Shown here: in pieces, positions 35,001 through 46,679 of the stretch
Layout of the letters: each line of letters starts with the position of its first letter
How positions within the stretch are numbered: position 1 is the first letter of the stretch
Assembly: GCA_029721515.1 (NCBI GenBank)
Contig: CM056551.1
Location: 28,630,437-28,694,436, forward strand
Length of the DNA: 64,000 bases
Direction: 5' to 3'
DNA from: Synanceia verrucosa
Lineage: Eukaryota; Chordata; Actinopteri; Perciformes; Synanceiidae
Notes under the pieces: model-generated
The model's input: the letters and a program-made list of their open reading frames with translations, nothing else
Told to the model about the DNA's origin: nothing
The model's database searches: none
Translations under genes and position numbers: made by a program

Positions 35001-38000
35001 ATACCAAGGGGGACAAAAACATTGCGAGACAACTTTATATCTTTAGCCTATAGCGACCAGGAAACGCAAACCGTGCTGCAGGCATCTCTTAATAAAGAGT
35101 GCCACTGTGATCAAAACACAAAACGTGTTATGTCAGTGGTTTCCTGCTTCTGTGTCAAACAAAGTCACATGTGAATGACTTTCAAGAAGCATAAACAGGA
35201 AGTGGCGAGCTGATCAACACATGTAAACTGAATAAAGAAAGCTGTTATCTGTGAGTAATACCAAAAGCCAGAACACAAAGAGCAACATTTAGCAGTAATT
35301 GTTTTACTGTTTCCAGCACACCCTTAGTGAGCGCTTACACAATCCAAATCCTCTGACTCACACATGTTTCTACTCACTTTTCCACTTTTCCCAGCGTGGT
35401 TGCATTTGGGACATTCCCAGCAGTTGGGGAGCTCATCGTTCACCACTCCTGAGGCGTCGCTCACCTGATGAAGCCGCAAGAAAAAAGGGCCACTTAATAA
35501 CAAGAACATGAAGCTTTAAGGGCGTCCTGTGTACGAGGGAAGTGAAAGTGGTTGTTGTGGCGTATCTGACGGGCAGGTCTCGCCTCAGCTGACATGCAGG
35601 GAAGTTCACTAAGCTCTTCTATCGAAATGAACGCATGGAGCTGAATGAAAATCACATTTAAATATCTGAGTTGTTGCACGCTGCAAACAACTAGACAGTG
35701 CTTGTCAGAAAAACTGGTTTGACCGAGCCTGTGCTCGTCTGACTACAGTTAAAAGCAGGGTGTGTGCTGCTTTACGGTCAAGTTTGGACTTTTCAACTAT
35801 TAAAGTATCCCTTCTCTCGTCCTTTTGAGGCAACAGACCACATTTCTGGCCACTCGGTAAAAGCTCTCATCACTTGTGGTCTTCTGTTCTGTGGCAGGAG
35901 TCAAAATCTCAAACATACTTGAGTCATAAAAACTGCTGAACCACATTATAATGACGAGCATGTTTGGCCAATTACCTTCAGCGACTACAGTCCAAACATC
36001 TGAGTCACTCCACATGATGTTACGGTGACTCGGGATTCCTGGCACACTGCTTTAACTGAAATGAGTCACCCAGGGAATGACTTGACTAAGGTGGAGCAGT
36101 TCAAGCGTTTCCCAGCCCGGTCCTTCGTTTACCTTGAGACAGCTGGGGTGGACGATCTCGTTGCAGATGGAGCACTCCATCAGCATGAAGTTGAACTTGT
36201 CCTCCTCCTCCTCCAGAGTGTCCTCTTTCCCGGCTTCTTTGCAGACCACACACACCGCCGTGTGAGGCAGAACCGGCTGCGTGATGCAGGAATAAACACA
36301 TTTAACTATTGCAGTCATTTGTGCTTCTCTTTTTATGAATATTGCCATCAAACTTACAGCGATGCACTGCCTCATGATGCAGGACTGCTTCATGCGCCCC
36401 GGCCCTCCGAACTTCTTCATGTCCTTGCAGAAGTGACACTCTCCACACTCGGTCCGGAGGCACGCTTCGCACTTTCGGCATCGCGTCCTCCTGCGTCTCG
36501 CTCCGGACGAGCTGCGGTTGGACGGCAGCTTGACGGCCGATGACGTGCCCACCTTCGGCTTCGGCCGATTGGCCGCCCGCTGCTGTGAGACAAATGGTGA
36601 GAGAGACGACAAGTGAGATGGAGACGAGGTTACACCTGCAAACAACAAACATGACGGAGGTCTTTAAGCAAGCTAATGAGCGAAACATGCTGTATATTTA
36701 CATCTGTACTGAGCTGCTGCAGCATCACAGGGTTCTTTCACCATTTTAAAAGTCAAATTTAATACTTGTTAAGACCTTTTTAAAACCTCAACAAATATAA
36801 TTTAAGACCAAAAGTCATAACAATTTCTTTAGTAGAAAATGTATTCTTTAGTAGTCAATTTATTCTAGAGCCCGACCAATATGGAGTTTTTCAGGCTGAT
36901 ATCAATATTTAGCAGTAAAAAAAAAAAAAAAATAATCTGATAACCGATTAATCTTCGATAATTTTTTCAATGATTTCTTTTCAGCCCTTTAACACTTTCA
37001 ACAACGATATAAAATGAAGGCATAACTTAACTTTTTTCTACAACTATAATTTCACAACTTCCAAGAAAAAACAAGTGAATTTTGTGAACAAAATAATGAG
37101 CAAAATTGCAATAAATCTCTGAACAAGGTGTATTTTCCTACTGGTATTAAACACACCATCTGAAAATTGAATACCTCCAGCAAATTTATGGTAAATTTAA
37201 GACAAATTTTAAATTACCCAGATTATAAATTAAGACTTTTTAAGGAACTGCAGGAACCCTGCATCAAAATCAGAAACAAGTTTACTGCCAAGTAAGTTCA
37301 CACATACAAGGAATATGACATGATTCATTTCAGTTTATTGTCATTATAAAAGGTTGTTTCTGCTGCGTTTTACTACTCTTGTACCCAGTGTTAGTTTAAC
37401 AGTATAACAGCTACTGATACCAGGCGTTTGGTGGCATTTCAGAGAAAAAGTGACATTTGTAGGGCTCCAACAAGTGATAACATTCAGTAACTACCGCTCT
37501 CTTGGTTACATTTGCATGTGTTCATTTAGCTGAAATGATGTACAAACAACTGATTCATTTTTTAGGGTATAAAGTGTGAAAATAATATTGCAATACCCTC
37601 AGAATGCATTTCTTGTTGAACAAAATTTAAGTAGGAGAACATCTATAAATCGTGATGATTATTAAAAAATAGTTTGCTCTTGTGAAATGGTATAAATGAT
37701 GATTAAAACCATGCATTTGTATAACAAAGTGCACCCGCTCTGGTGAATTAAACTCATAAACTGTGGGTTAAATGAAAGAAAGAAGAAAGATGATGACACA
37801 CAAACAAACACTTTCGGCTTTGAATCCATGATCCTAATTTCACGTTTGTGAATCTCTCATGTTTATTTTTAGTCTCTTCCTTGTTGCCATGGCAGGGCTG
37901 CGAAGCGCTATGGAAATAAGACAAATCATAGACCATTACAGTGATTCTTGTTCTAGCAGGAGGGGTTACCGTGGCAACGCCTTCGGTTTGAATAGACGAC

Positions 38001-39488
38001 TGCTGGAAATGGATAAAAATAAGCTTCACGGGGGGAGGCTGCCTCTCTGAATACTACGACTGCGCAGCGTTTCAGCACATATTGATTTAATTTGCAGATA
38101 GCAGCTGTGGACGGGTCAAACAGGTAACACAAGATGGGAACAGAAACAAGATGTTCCAGGCTGACAAGGATCTAGACGACTGCTCTCTGGCTGATATTAC
38201 ACAAGCAGCAGAACAGCGTGAGGAGGGAATAATAAAATAATAATAACAATCATCTACCTGACAGCTTTCCATAAATCCACCTGACTAATGTGGAAATGTG
38301 GGACTGTCAACAATATTATATTCAGCTTCCTCATTATCTCCCTGACCTTCATCTGCGTTTCTAATGTCATATTTCCAGTCATTATCTGGCAGACAGGTAA
38401 TCTACCTTCCTGAACAAGAAGCACCAATGGGAGCCCTCTGACCTGTCTGTACTGTAACTCTGTGTACCAACACACCCTGGGATGGTTTCCTGAGGGCTGC
38501 TCGATTCTTCAGGGTCTCCTGACTCAGCTCCAGCGTGGATTTCTTTCAGAGGGGGAAGGAAGTCACATGGCTCACTGTTTGTTGCTCATGTACAGCACAA
38601 ATGTGTCCTGAACAGAGCAGAACAGCCTCTCTGCTGAGTGTTGAGGGTGTCAACATTGTGTAAGCACCAAAAGGACTTGGCTCTAATGTCAGCAGCCTGT
38701 TCCTCCAGGCCAGGTGTGTAATGAACACTTGTGTAATGCCCCACAGTATGTTGGAAAGCACTCAAAACTTTGTCTTGAAGAAGTACTGAGACTAAAAAAA
38801 AAGTGGGTTTTATTCCTCCTCCTGGTGTAAAACAAGCTTTTTCTCTAGGGGGTCTGAGGGGGTCACTGGACCCCAGACTGGGACCCTCTGGACTACCAAG
38901 CAACAGGAGCAGAGCCACTTCATTGTTCCCTCACCCCCATCCCCCTCCTCAGTCCCTGCCCAGACAACATTTAGCCCAAAACCTCCTTAAAAGCTCAGAG
39001 TGAAGGGGGTAAGTTTAGGAAGTGTGAGGAAATTCATTACAGGTGCACATTTTGTCCCAACAGGACATGAAAATGACTGAATGAACAAACAGCTACTGGA
39101 TCTGGACACTGAGGTCACAACAACACAACAGGATGAGAGGAGCTGGTCTGAACAAAATGGGTCACTTCTGGTTTTCGCGGTGTCCAAGGAGGAGAGGACA
39201 CGGCAGGTGAGAGTCCGTTTAACTCTGATTCAGCTGTGTAGCCCAGCTTAACAGTGGATGGTTTCTACAAAAATAAACACCAAAACCCACTGGATCAGGA
39301 GAAGAGGAGCGGCTGAAAACCATGAAGCAGCTGAATAAAACACAACCGTCCCGCTCCTAACGGCTCTCTACCACACTCTGACACAAAGCCGCTCATTCAC
39401 TGAGGTCACAGCAATGAAATGTAGGCGATCTGACCTGTTCGGACTCTGAATCATACTCCTCATCGTCTCCGCTCAGTGACAAGGCCAT
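32036..39488 (-). CDS. kdm2b: KDM2B, JmjC-less form (CXXC, PHD, F-box, LRR)
   Basis: KDM2B binds unmethylated CpG islands through its CXXC finger and recruits a variant PRC1 complex; the long form also demethylates H3K36me2. Ten exons in phase give 775 residues: 39435-39488, 36358-36582, 36133-36276, 35378-35464, 34717-34995, 33828-34639, 33591-33754, 33340-33501, 33033-33251, 32036-32217. It starts MALSLSGDDEEYDSESEQ, closely like the start I recall for the mammalian short KDM2B isoform. The CXXC finger (about residues 49-93: CRKCEACLRTECGECHFC, KFGGPGRMKQSC) is followed by a PHD finger (about 100-165), a basic and acidic linker, the F-box (about 510-555, REVWMKIFGYLSHQELCVCM) and leucine-rich repeats to the C-terminal LLQKTS. 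The linker and the DNRPG segment identify KDM2B rather than KDM2A. No JmjC exon is seen in the 24.5 kb upstream, where orai1 and setd1b already lie. A 12-bp-duplicated SINE sits in the last intron and a MITE in the first. Confidence 0.96.
32347..32680 (+). mobile_element. tRNA-derived SINE with perfect 12-bp target duplication
   Basis: The element begins GGGCGGCACGGTGGTGTAG, with a tRNA-like A box (GTGGTTAGCAC), and has a B box GGTTCGAATCC at 32402-32412. These are the internal RNA polymerase III promoter blocks. Its tail ends GTAGAAGATGGATG. Flanking copies of AATTTCTTAATA at 32335-32346 and 32681-32692 are identical, which points to a recent insertion. The body matches a SINE type that is very common in percomorph fish. 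It lies in the last intron of kdm2b, in the opposite orientation to the gene. Confidence 0.92.
36728..37261. mobile_element. MITE with CAGGGTTC ends, copy 2 (kdm2b intron 1)
   Basis: Second copy of the family at 5305-5812: it begins CAGGGTTCTTTCACCATTTT and ends GGAACTGCAGGAACCCTG, and is flanked by the 5-bp duplication CATCA on both sides. It shares the internal 'ttaagacc', 'cataacaattt' and 'caccatctgaaaattga' phrases with copy 1. No coding capacity. Confidence 0.78.
37263..37380 (+). repeat. LINE-type 3' tail fragment next to MITE
   Basis: The phrase 'tcagaaacaagtttactgcc' followed by 'aagtaagttcacacatacaa' resembles a dispersed teleost retrotransposon tail ('...ttattggccaagtatgttcacacatacaagg'). 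It adjoins the MITE copy 2 boundary directly. Only a short, degenerate piece is present; family not determined. Confidence 0.4.
37883..37978. promoter_or_regulatory. Pair of RFX X-box sites in kdm2b intron 1
   Basis: GTTACCGTGGCAAC at 37965-37978 is a full palindromic match to the RFX X-box consensus GTTRCCNNRGYAAC. A second, near-consensus site GTTGCCATGGCAGG lies at 37883-37896, about 80 bases away. The intervening sequence is of balanced composition and open in one frame, unlike the AT-rich intron around it. It is a candidate enhancer. The open frame lacks a recognisable domain and is not called as a gene. Confidence 0.55.
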
Positions 39489-41797
39489 GGCTCCTCTCTC
39501 TCATCGTTCGTGAACAGCACAGAAAACTAACATGGCTGATCAAGCCTCCAGCTCAGGTCGTCCCCCCTCCTTCGCATCACACTGTTAGCTAGTAATGTTC
39601 ATTGTGTTGTGTTCAGGAAACATGGGAAGCGCCAACTTCCTGTTTACTTAATGTGGCAGATTAACAAAAAACAGTCGGCTGAAAAACGTAAAAGCAAATA
39701 ACGCGTTTATAAATGTAAAAAAAAGTATACAAATGTAAATTAACGCAAATATTGGCGCTGTTTCCGTCGCAAGAACCTTGGCGTACACCGCTACGATTAT
39801 TAACGGGTGACTTGAGAGCAGCATCGACGCGACAGGAAGTGAAGATGAGCAGGCGACACAAGATGCTTCACTCCCACACACGTCCGTCTTCGCTTCTGCT
39901 GCTCTTTGTGGGATGAGTGAGTCAGTCAGTGGCCGCACGGGTTAAATTAACGCCTTTGTATTAGTTTACTGAACATTAATAATATGTTTGATGTCAGTAA
40001 TGATTATTCAAATGTTTATTATTTATAGTTTGATGGCTAAACATGTTATTAACGAGCTTAAGTTTGGTCCACCTGAGCAGGTGTCTCACTCTCATCTGCT
40101 GCCAGAAGGCAAAAAGCCAAAGAAATAAACAAGAAGTACAAGTGTCACCAATGTAAGGATGAGTCACACATCTCATGATTGATTGAACGGAATTTGTAAC
40201 AGATATCATTTGTGGAAGAAGTACAAATCCTACTACTACTAATAAAGTAGTAATAATACAGTGTAAATATACTGTACATACATGACATTAATATTGCAGA
40301 TATGACCAGGCTCATTTACATTAATATACTGTTACAATAATATATAATGATTTATTAATGTATTGATCTGTGAAGTACCTAAAGATGTCAAACAATCAGT
40401 GCGATATTTGCTTATTATATAGATTTGAGACGCAGTGGAGCAGAAGTATGAAGCAGCATAAAGTTTAAAAGTACTTAAGTCAATGCACTTAAATGCACTT
40501 TGTTAAATATAATAACTTTGTGTTCCTGAAGATGCAAGACTAATTGTCTAGTAAACGTTTATTAGCACATTAACCCTGCTTGATGATTAAAAGTGACAAG
40601 TAGCGGAAAACAGTTCAAATTAAACCTCAAAAGTACTGAGCTCCAGTACACCTGTGTCACTCCTTTACTCAGGACTGGACTGTATGATGTAATGATGATG
40701 ACGTCATAACCAGTGTTTGATGTTTCACTTTGGCGTCATCTAGCGGTAGTATGAAGGAGACATCATGTAGGCTATTTTTAACCACTGAATCTAAAATAAA
40801 TTACAATTTAAAAGATACATTTCAGTAAAAAGCAACGTACCTTATATGGAAACAGTAGACTTGTCTTAATATGTGATGATGTTACGAATTTATTTAATTT
40901 ATGTTTATTTTTATTTGACTAAGCCTGCACACATTTTGCCTGCTGGGCCTCATTCATTTTTCTGGTTTCAACCCCTTAGGATGTCAACTGTTGTTCAAAT
41001 TTATCTTTCTAGAAGGTGGTGACACTTTAAATAACATTAATGGCTGTTTTAAAAAGACAATACTAGACCTCTGTTATCGAGAGCTTGCTAAATATAGGAA
41101 ATAACTGGAATTTAATTGAATTGATTTGATGTTTTTTTCTGCTTTTTTAAACAGTACATTTAAAAATTCCTGGATAACAACAATAATTATATTTTAGCAT
41201 TAGTAGATCATTTTGATTAAAGAGCTTGCACATACTGGTGGATTAACCATTACAGAAACATTAAACTATTCTGGTAATCAATACTGTGAATTTAGGGTAG
41301 TGGTGGTAAACACTGACACTGACTGGTGGAATAATAAACATGTTAATCTCTCTTTATGTATATAAAACAACCAGATTCATTAAAAAAACAGCTGACAGTT
41401 AATCCAGGAAGCTTCACCTCACATCAACACCTGTATGAGCCACTAAATATGACACAACTTGTACTTTATGGAGACCAAAGGAGAGAAAACACAGATCAGC
41501 TCCATGGCGCATTGCTGGCACCAGGAGGCGGACTGCTGCGGCAGCGCTGCTGAGGAGCACTGGATTGTGGGTACGTCGTGTTTCCTGGTGGGCTGACAGA
41601 CAGGCGGTCAGCTGTTACAGGAAAGTTTGGACTCAGTTTGACTTCTGTTTCTGCTCTTTGTTGGATGTTGTTGCTCCTCTGAGCCAGAGTTCCTTCCGTG
41701 CGCTTTTCATCCGCCGTCCATCGGATCCAACCTACTCCTCAACTATATATGTATCTACATACACACATATATAGATATATATATTTATAGAAGTATT
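39489..41797. other. kdm2b promoter and kdm2b-orai1 divergent intergenic region
   Basis: The two genes point away from each other across 2.3 kb. The 450 bases next to kdm2b are less AT-rich and contain GTTAGCTAGTAATG at 39584-39597. A perfect CRE palindrome TGACGTCA lies at 40699-40706. The orai1 5' UTR is probably within 41500-41797; the sequence just before its ATG is an AT-repeat (TATATATATTTATAG). No additional exon, and in particular no JmjC-coding exon, is visible on the minus strand. Confidence 0.6.
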
Positions 41798-43705
41798 ATG
41801 AGTCTGAACGAGCACTCCATGCAGGCTCTGTCCTGGAGAAAACTGTATTTGAGTCGAGCCAAGTTGAAAGCCACCAGCCGCACTTCGGCTCTGCTGTCCG
41901 GATTCGCCATGGTAAGTTTGACTCCTCTGGTTCCTGTTGCTCACATTTCACTGCAGGGCCGAGAAGCTCAGTTTTAGGCCGCCGGCTTGGACCGCAGATA
42001 TCCTGCACATGTGACGCAGATGATTGTTTTTAAGGGCTGTGAAGCTCTTGGACACATGACAGGCCTGGTAGCTGCTCCTGTGCGTAAATATGTGCCATTA
42101 ATGTGATGAAGTGAAACCTGAACTAAAGAGGTCACGGTGTCAGACTTAAACGGTGCTCCTGGTGTTTTGTCATCTATGAGATGTTTTATAGAAGCAACCT
42201 TGTTAAAGTAAACTTCAAGTCAAGCCCTATTCTTCCGCCACAACAAATAGACCGGCACCAATTTAATATTTAACCATAAAAAAGTTGACAAATTTATTTA
42301 TGAAATATAGCTGTAAACAACATGACCTAGTTCTATAAGCATTACAGAGTAAAAAACAACAATTCCTGTATATGATAACGATTCAGGTTTTTTCTTTTAG
42401 TTGAGTTAATGCCACATGAAATAGATAAAATATGGCACTTAAAAAATAGAATAAAGATAGGATAAGTATGGGGATGGACATGTAGGACAATAAAAGAGCG
42501 TGACAGTGATACTATAGTGGCTGTGGAGTCAGGATAGACAGAAATAAGATATAAACAATTAGATTTAGATTATCTTCTGTTCAACTGAAGTACTTAACAA
42601 AGTGAACTCAAGTACCACCACAGCCCTGTGGTGACGTACAAACCGTGTAATTAATAATCTCTTTTTTACAACACTTTAAAGTTGCTGTTTGGTGAGATTT
42701 AGAAGAAGAAACCACAGCAGAGACGCCTTTAATTGTCCCTTTTGATTTGCTCAATAAAAGCCAACTGTCTGTGCTGTGTGCTGGAGAAATTTAACTTGAT
42801 GCTGCCAGATGGTTTGTGTCATTAGAAATCACTTTAAACTAACTGCTGTTCATCTGAAATAGACTAGAAGAGATCTTTATTGTCCTTAAACAATGAAACA
42901 CATGAAACAGGTGATATATGACATGAAATGAAGACTGATTCAGCAACTGCACGGTTTATTATCAGATATGAACTTATAGAAAGCAGACTAATGTTCTTTA
43001 AGGTGCTTTACTTGTCTCATACCTGCTGTGCTGATTGGGCCACCAAATTAGAAAAGAAAGATGTAAAAGCAGGAATATAAATATGTTTGTTGCAGTACTC
43101 TCAGATTAAGAGGGTTCTGGTAGTTTCACATGTGAGGGAAAGATGTTTTTTGTATTCCCCAGGTTGCCATGGTGGAGGTTCAGCTGGAGCAGAATCACAA
43201 GTATCCTCCAGGGCTGCTGATCGCCTTCAGCGCCTGCACCACAGTCCTGGTCGCCGTGCACCTCTTCGCCCTCATGATCAGCACCTGCATCCTCCCTAAC
43301 CTGGAGGCCGTCAGCAACGTGCACAACCTCAACTCCGTCAACGAGTCCCCCCACGAGCGCATGCACCGCCACATCGAGCTGGCCTGGGCCTTTTCCACGG
43401 TCATCGGCACCCTCCTCTTCCTGACCGAGGTGGTGCTCCTGTGCTGGGTCAAGTTCCTGCCCCTGAAGAGCAGCGACAGCGACGGCACCATAAGCTCCGG
43501 CGAGGCCGCCGCCATCGCCTCCACCTGCATCATGGTGCCTTTCGGACTCGTCTTCATCATGTTCGCCATCCACTTTTACCGCACGCTCGTCAGTCACAAG
43601 ACAGACCGGCAGATCCGAGAGCTGGAGCAGGTCATCCAGCTCCAGAACCAGCTGGACCACCGTGCCGAGAATGACGACCTGAAGGCCGCGATCCATTTCC
43701 CTTGA
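41798..43705 (+). CDS. orai1: Orai1, CRAC calcium-channel pore subunit
   Basis: Orai1 forms the hexameric plasma-membrane channel opened by STIM1 after store depletion. Two exons, 41798-41911 and 43163-43705, give 218 residues with four membrane segments (about 25-44, 55-77, 111-134, 158-177). The start MSLNEHSMQALSWRK corresponds to the internal human start Met64; upstream of it the frame is open to a stop at about 41639 but has no ATG, so the proline/arginine-rich N-terminus of mammalian Orai1 is absent. The selectivity-filter glutamate is Glu43 (VEVQL; human Glu106), and Arg28 corresponds to human Arg91. The loop after TM1 reads LEQNHKYPPG where human has LDADHDYPPG. The C-terminal STIM-binding helix LQNQLDH is kept, while the third loop (KSSDSDGTISSGEAAAIAS) is short and has no N-glycosylation sequon. 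Position between kdm2b and setd1b supports orai1 over orai2 or orai3. Confidence 0.96.
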
Positions 43706-45410
43706 TTCTAATCCAGCTAGCACACAACAGCAGCGGACATCAGCAGTGCCTTTATTGTGAAATCTCTTACAAAAGCTTTATTTTTTTATGTTTATGCACT
43801 CCGCTTCATCTGTCGAATGTCGTAGGTTTTCGGCTCCGTCCACTTTTATGCATTTTCACAGACATCTTCGCGTTGTGTTTTTGGACAATATTTTTACCTT
43901 TAACTTGGAAGCTCTTTGACTCAAGAACACATCAGATCATATTGTAATGTATTTTAGGGTTAAAGCCACTTCACATGTGCATTTAAGTGTGCTATTGTGA
44001 ATTTATGAAGTTAAATAGCACAAAACCATTGAGAAAACAAGAACTGCATTAAAGGAGAACTTCTTTCTAGGAATACAACTCAACGAGGCAATAGAGATTC
44101 AAGGACAGTGAAGTCATACCAGCGACATTATGTCTACATGTGACATATTATGTCACAGACAAATCAACATTTCCTGTTTGCATTGTAAAATAAAAGCCCG
44201 GCAGCGTTTTCTGCAAATTCTGTAAATTAATAGAGCAGCAGTTTTTAATCCTGGATTGTTGCTATTATTTACACTTTTTACCCCGTTTCTATACAGGAAT
44301 AATTTGCATCCTTATAAAACATTTACGTAGTCTTAGGGCTTTATTATTATTATTTTTCTTTACTGATGCTTGCAGGAGCTTTTTTTTATTCAAGTTGTGT
44401 CGCTGCTTTCCTTTTTTTCCCATACTGAGACTTTTCAGTCCTTTGAACAATTTCTGTTTCACTTTTTGCTATTTTGACAGGATTGAAAATCTGTAAGTGT
44501 GGGAGAATTATGATTTGATCAAAACATTGTTCAGTTCTTCCAAAAAACAAATAGAATCCAACAGCATCTGTGTGCAATGAGATAAAATGCTTCTTAAAAA
44601 TAATAAATTGGGAGTGTTTTTTAACTAAAGTGTGTTGCTGCAGCACATATTTCTATAGCAAGAGTTCAGTGCCAAAACGAGTTATTAAGGGCAGCATTTT
44701 GAGTCTGCACATTGCTTTTGTGGATATATATGTTGAATGTATTATTATTACAAAGCATGCACGTGTTGGAAATGCCGTGTTTAAGTTTGTGTGTTTTGTA
44801 CTTTTCGTAGTTTACAAGCTCGAGTGAGTTCAGGTTCCAGAAAGTGTGAAATATAGAGAGTGTTCATTTTGTCCTGTGGCACATTGTCCAATAGTTTTAC
44901 TTGGATTTATTCTACTTTTGTTTATCGTCTTTACTGTAACGTTGCTACCAAAGCTCAAAATTACAAATATTTAGAGCTGGAGGAGAATTGATGTAATGAT
45001 ATCAAAGTAATGCACATTATTGGTTTTGTATTTCCTGCCTTTCAACATACTTTATGCTGAGTAATGGTAATGTGCAAGATCCCCAAATTTGCATTTAAAT
45101 TTGTCCAGATGATAAAATCTGTGTGACACCATGATGGGTTTTAATCAGTTACAGATGTTCTTCGCTGGTGTTTCTTAAAGTCTTTTCATATAGGAACCTT
45201 TCTTAAGAAGCAGATCAATGCAAACAAAGTTCATGTTGGTTCATTTTTGTGGTTTATTTATGTATATGTTACTGTACATAGAGAGGTCCCACTGCTTGTG
45301 TGTGTTATTTTTTAGTAAATACGTGAACATTGCTTATGTGTGGTGTTTTAATGTTAAGAGTCACCAGGAGTTTTTGTTTGAGAATAAAACATGTCTGAGA
45401 TCATTTGTGA
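43706..45410 (+). other. orai1: orai1 3' UTR
   Basis: AT-rich 1.7 kb stretch after the orai1 stop, with no splice-site-bounded reading frame. A canonical AATAAA at 45383-45388, followed by a GT-rich tract, is the likely end of the transcript. The short open frames seen here have no similarity that I recognise. Confidence 0.55.
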
Positions 45411-46006
45411 GGTCTGTATTCATTTTTATGAAGACATGAATGTATAAATAAGGAAGCACAAACAAGGAAACGCTATAAATGTGAGTGAAGACGTCAAAAG
45501 GAAAACCACACAGGAAATGCAGTTTGAGCGTCAGTCATAACAAAATGCACAAACTCCTCTGCTCTCTGACTTTTTCCTTCCCTCTCATCATCGTCATTAG
45601 TTATTTGTGTGTTTGCGCTCAGTGACTAATAGGGGAAAATAATGAGTGATGTTAGTTGACGGAGAAGCTGCAGCTGCTAAACAGGCTGTGATGTGATCAT
45701 CTGGGTCAAACTGCACCATTTAATCTAATAAAAGGTTTTGTTTTTGCCACTGACAGGCTCAGATTGTTATTATACAGTAGTACCTGACAACATTATAACA
45801 ACCAAGAACTTTTAGTGGATTAAATTGACAGTGCAAGTCGACCCAAATGATCACATTACAGCCTGTATCCTTATATCGTTATACTTTAATACCTCCCAAA
45901 AAATAATGAGAGTAATTGAGATTAAAGTGAGTTTTCACATCAGCCCTGATATCCTGCACAAACCAGGACAATAAACGTCGAAGACAGAGTAAAGACAGAA
46001 GGATGT

Positions 46007-46326
46007 ATGATGAGGAATGACACCATGCCTGCCACAGACCTGAGCTACCTGTTCAACAAGGTGAGTTCAGAAGTGCCAGAAAGAATGAAGCCTTACCTGA
46101 GGAGTCCGAGAGATGCTCTGTTGACCTCTGCACCTCTCTGGTCAAACACATGTGGGACATGATACTGAAAAGAAAATGTTTGACTGAAAAGGATAAAGGA
46201 GAAATTCTCATTATAGATGAGCAACTGATAAATCTGCAGCAACCGAGTGATGCTATCATGTCAATATGGACCAAAATCTATGAGGAATGTTTCCAACACC
46301 TGGCTGAAAGTTACCACGAACAATAA
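46007..46326 (+). other. Unassigned coding-like segment, possibly decayed
   Basis: Between orai1 and setd1b, a 320-base island of coding-like composition stands out from the AT-rich surroundings. One frame starts at the ATG at 46007 and runs 51 codons (MMRNDTMPATDLSYLFNK..., stop at 46160). An overlapping frame is open for about 100 codons from 46021 to the stop at 46324-46326, and contains KHMWDMILKRKCLTEKDKG and DAIMSIWTKIYEECFQHLAE. The second frame is helical and amphipathic and faintly recalls a death-fold (CARD-like) domain, but has no ATG before its middle. It could be an exon of an unrecognised gene, a frameshifted remnant, or chance. I do not assign a function. Confidence 0.3.
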
Positions 46327-46679
46327 GAGCAGTTGTTATAAATATATATATGTCATAACTCAATATGTTATATATTATATTTAAAAAAAATCTTATAGAA
46401 TATACATATACTATAACATATATAAATGTGTGTTCCAAATACACTGTATCTATATCACTTTTCTATTTTCATTCAACATCTTAAAGTATAGTTTTATCTT
46501 ATTTGTAAGGGACCATGTACAATATATAAATATATATATATATATATATTTTGTATTATGTTCTTATTTAAGTGGTTTATTAATTACAAATAATAAAAAT
46601 CACATTTTTAAATATATATATCAATACAAATATATGCATATATGTACATACAATTTTTTTTAACCTTTACTTATTATTA

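Noticed and set aside
37859..38050. 63-codon open frame across the X-box region in kdm2b intron 1
   Set aside because: It has no recognisable domain or splice sites that would join it to kdm2b in frame on the correct strand; the sequence is better explained as a regulatory block.
38850..38900. Imperfect inverted repeat around GGGGGTCACTGGACCCC
   Set aside because: The stem is short and interrupted, and could easily arise by chance in this GC-rich patch.
43106..43723. 205-codon minus-strand open frame over orai1
   Set aside because: It is the antisense shadow of the GC-rich orai1 exon 2, whose plus-strand product is unmistakable.
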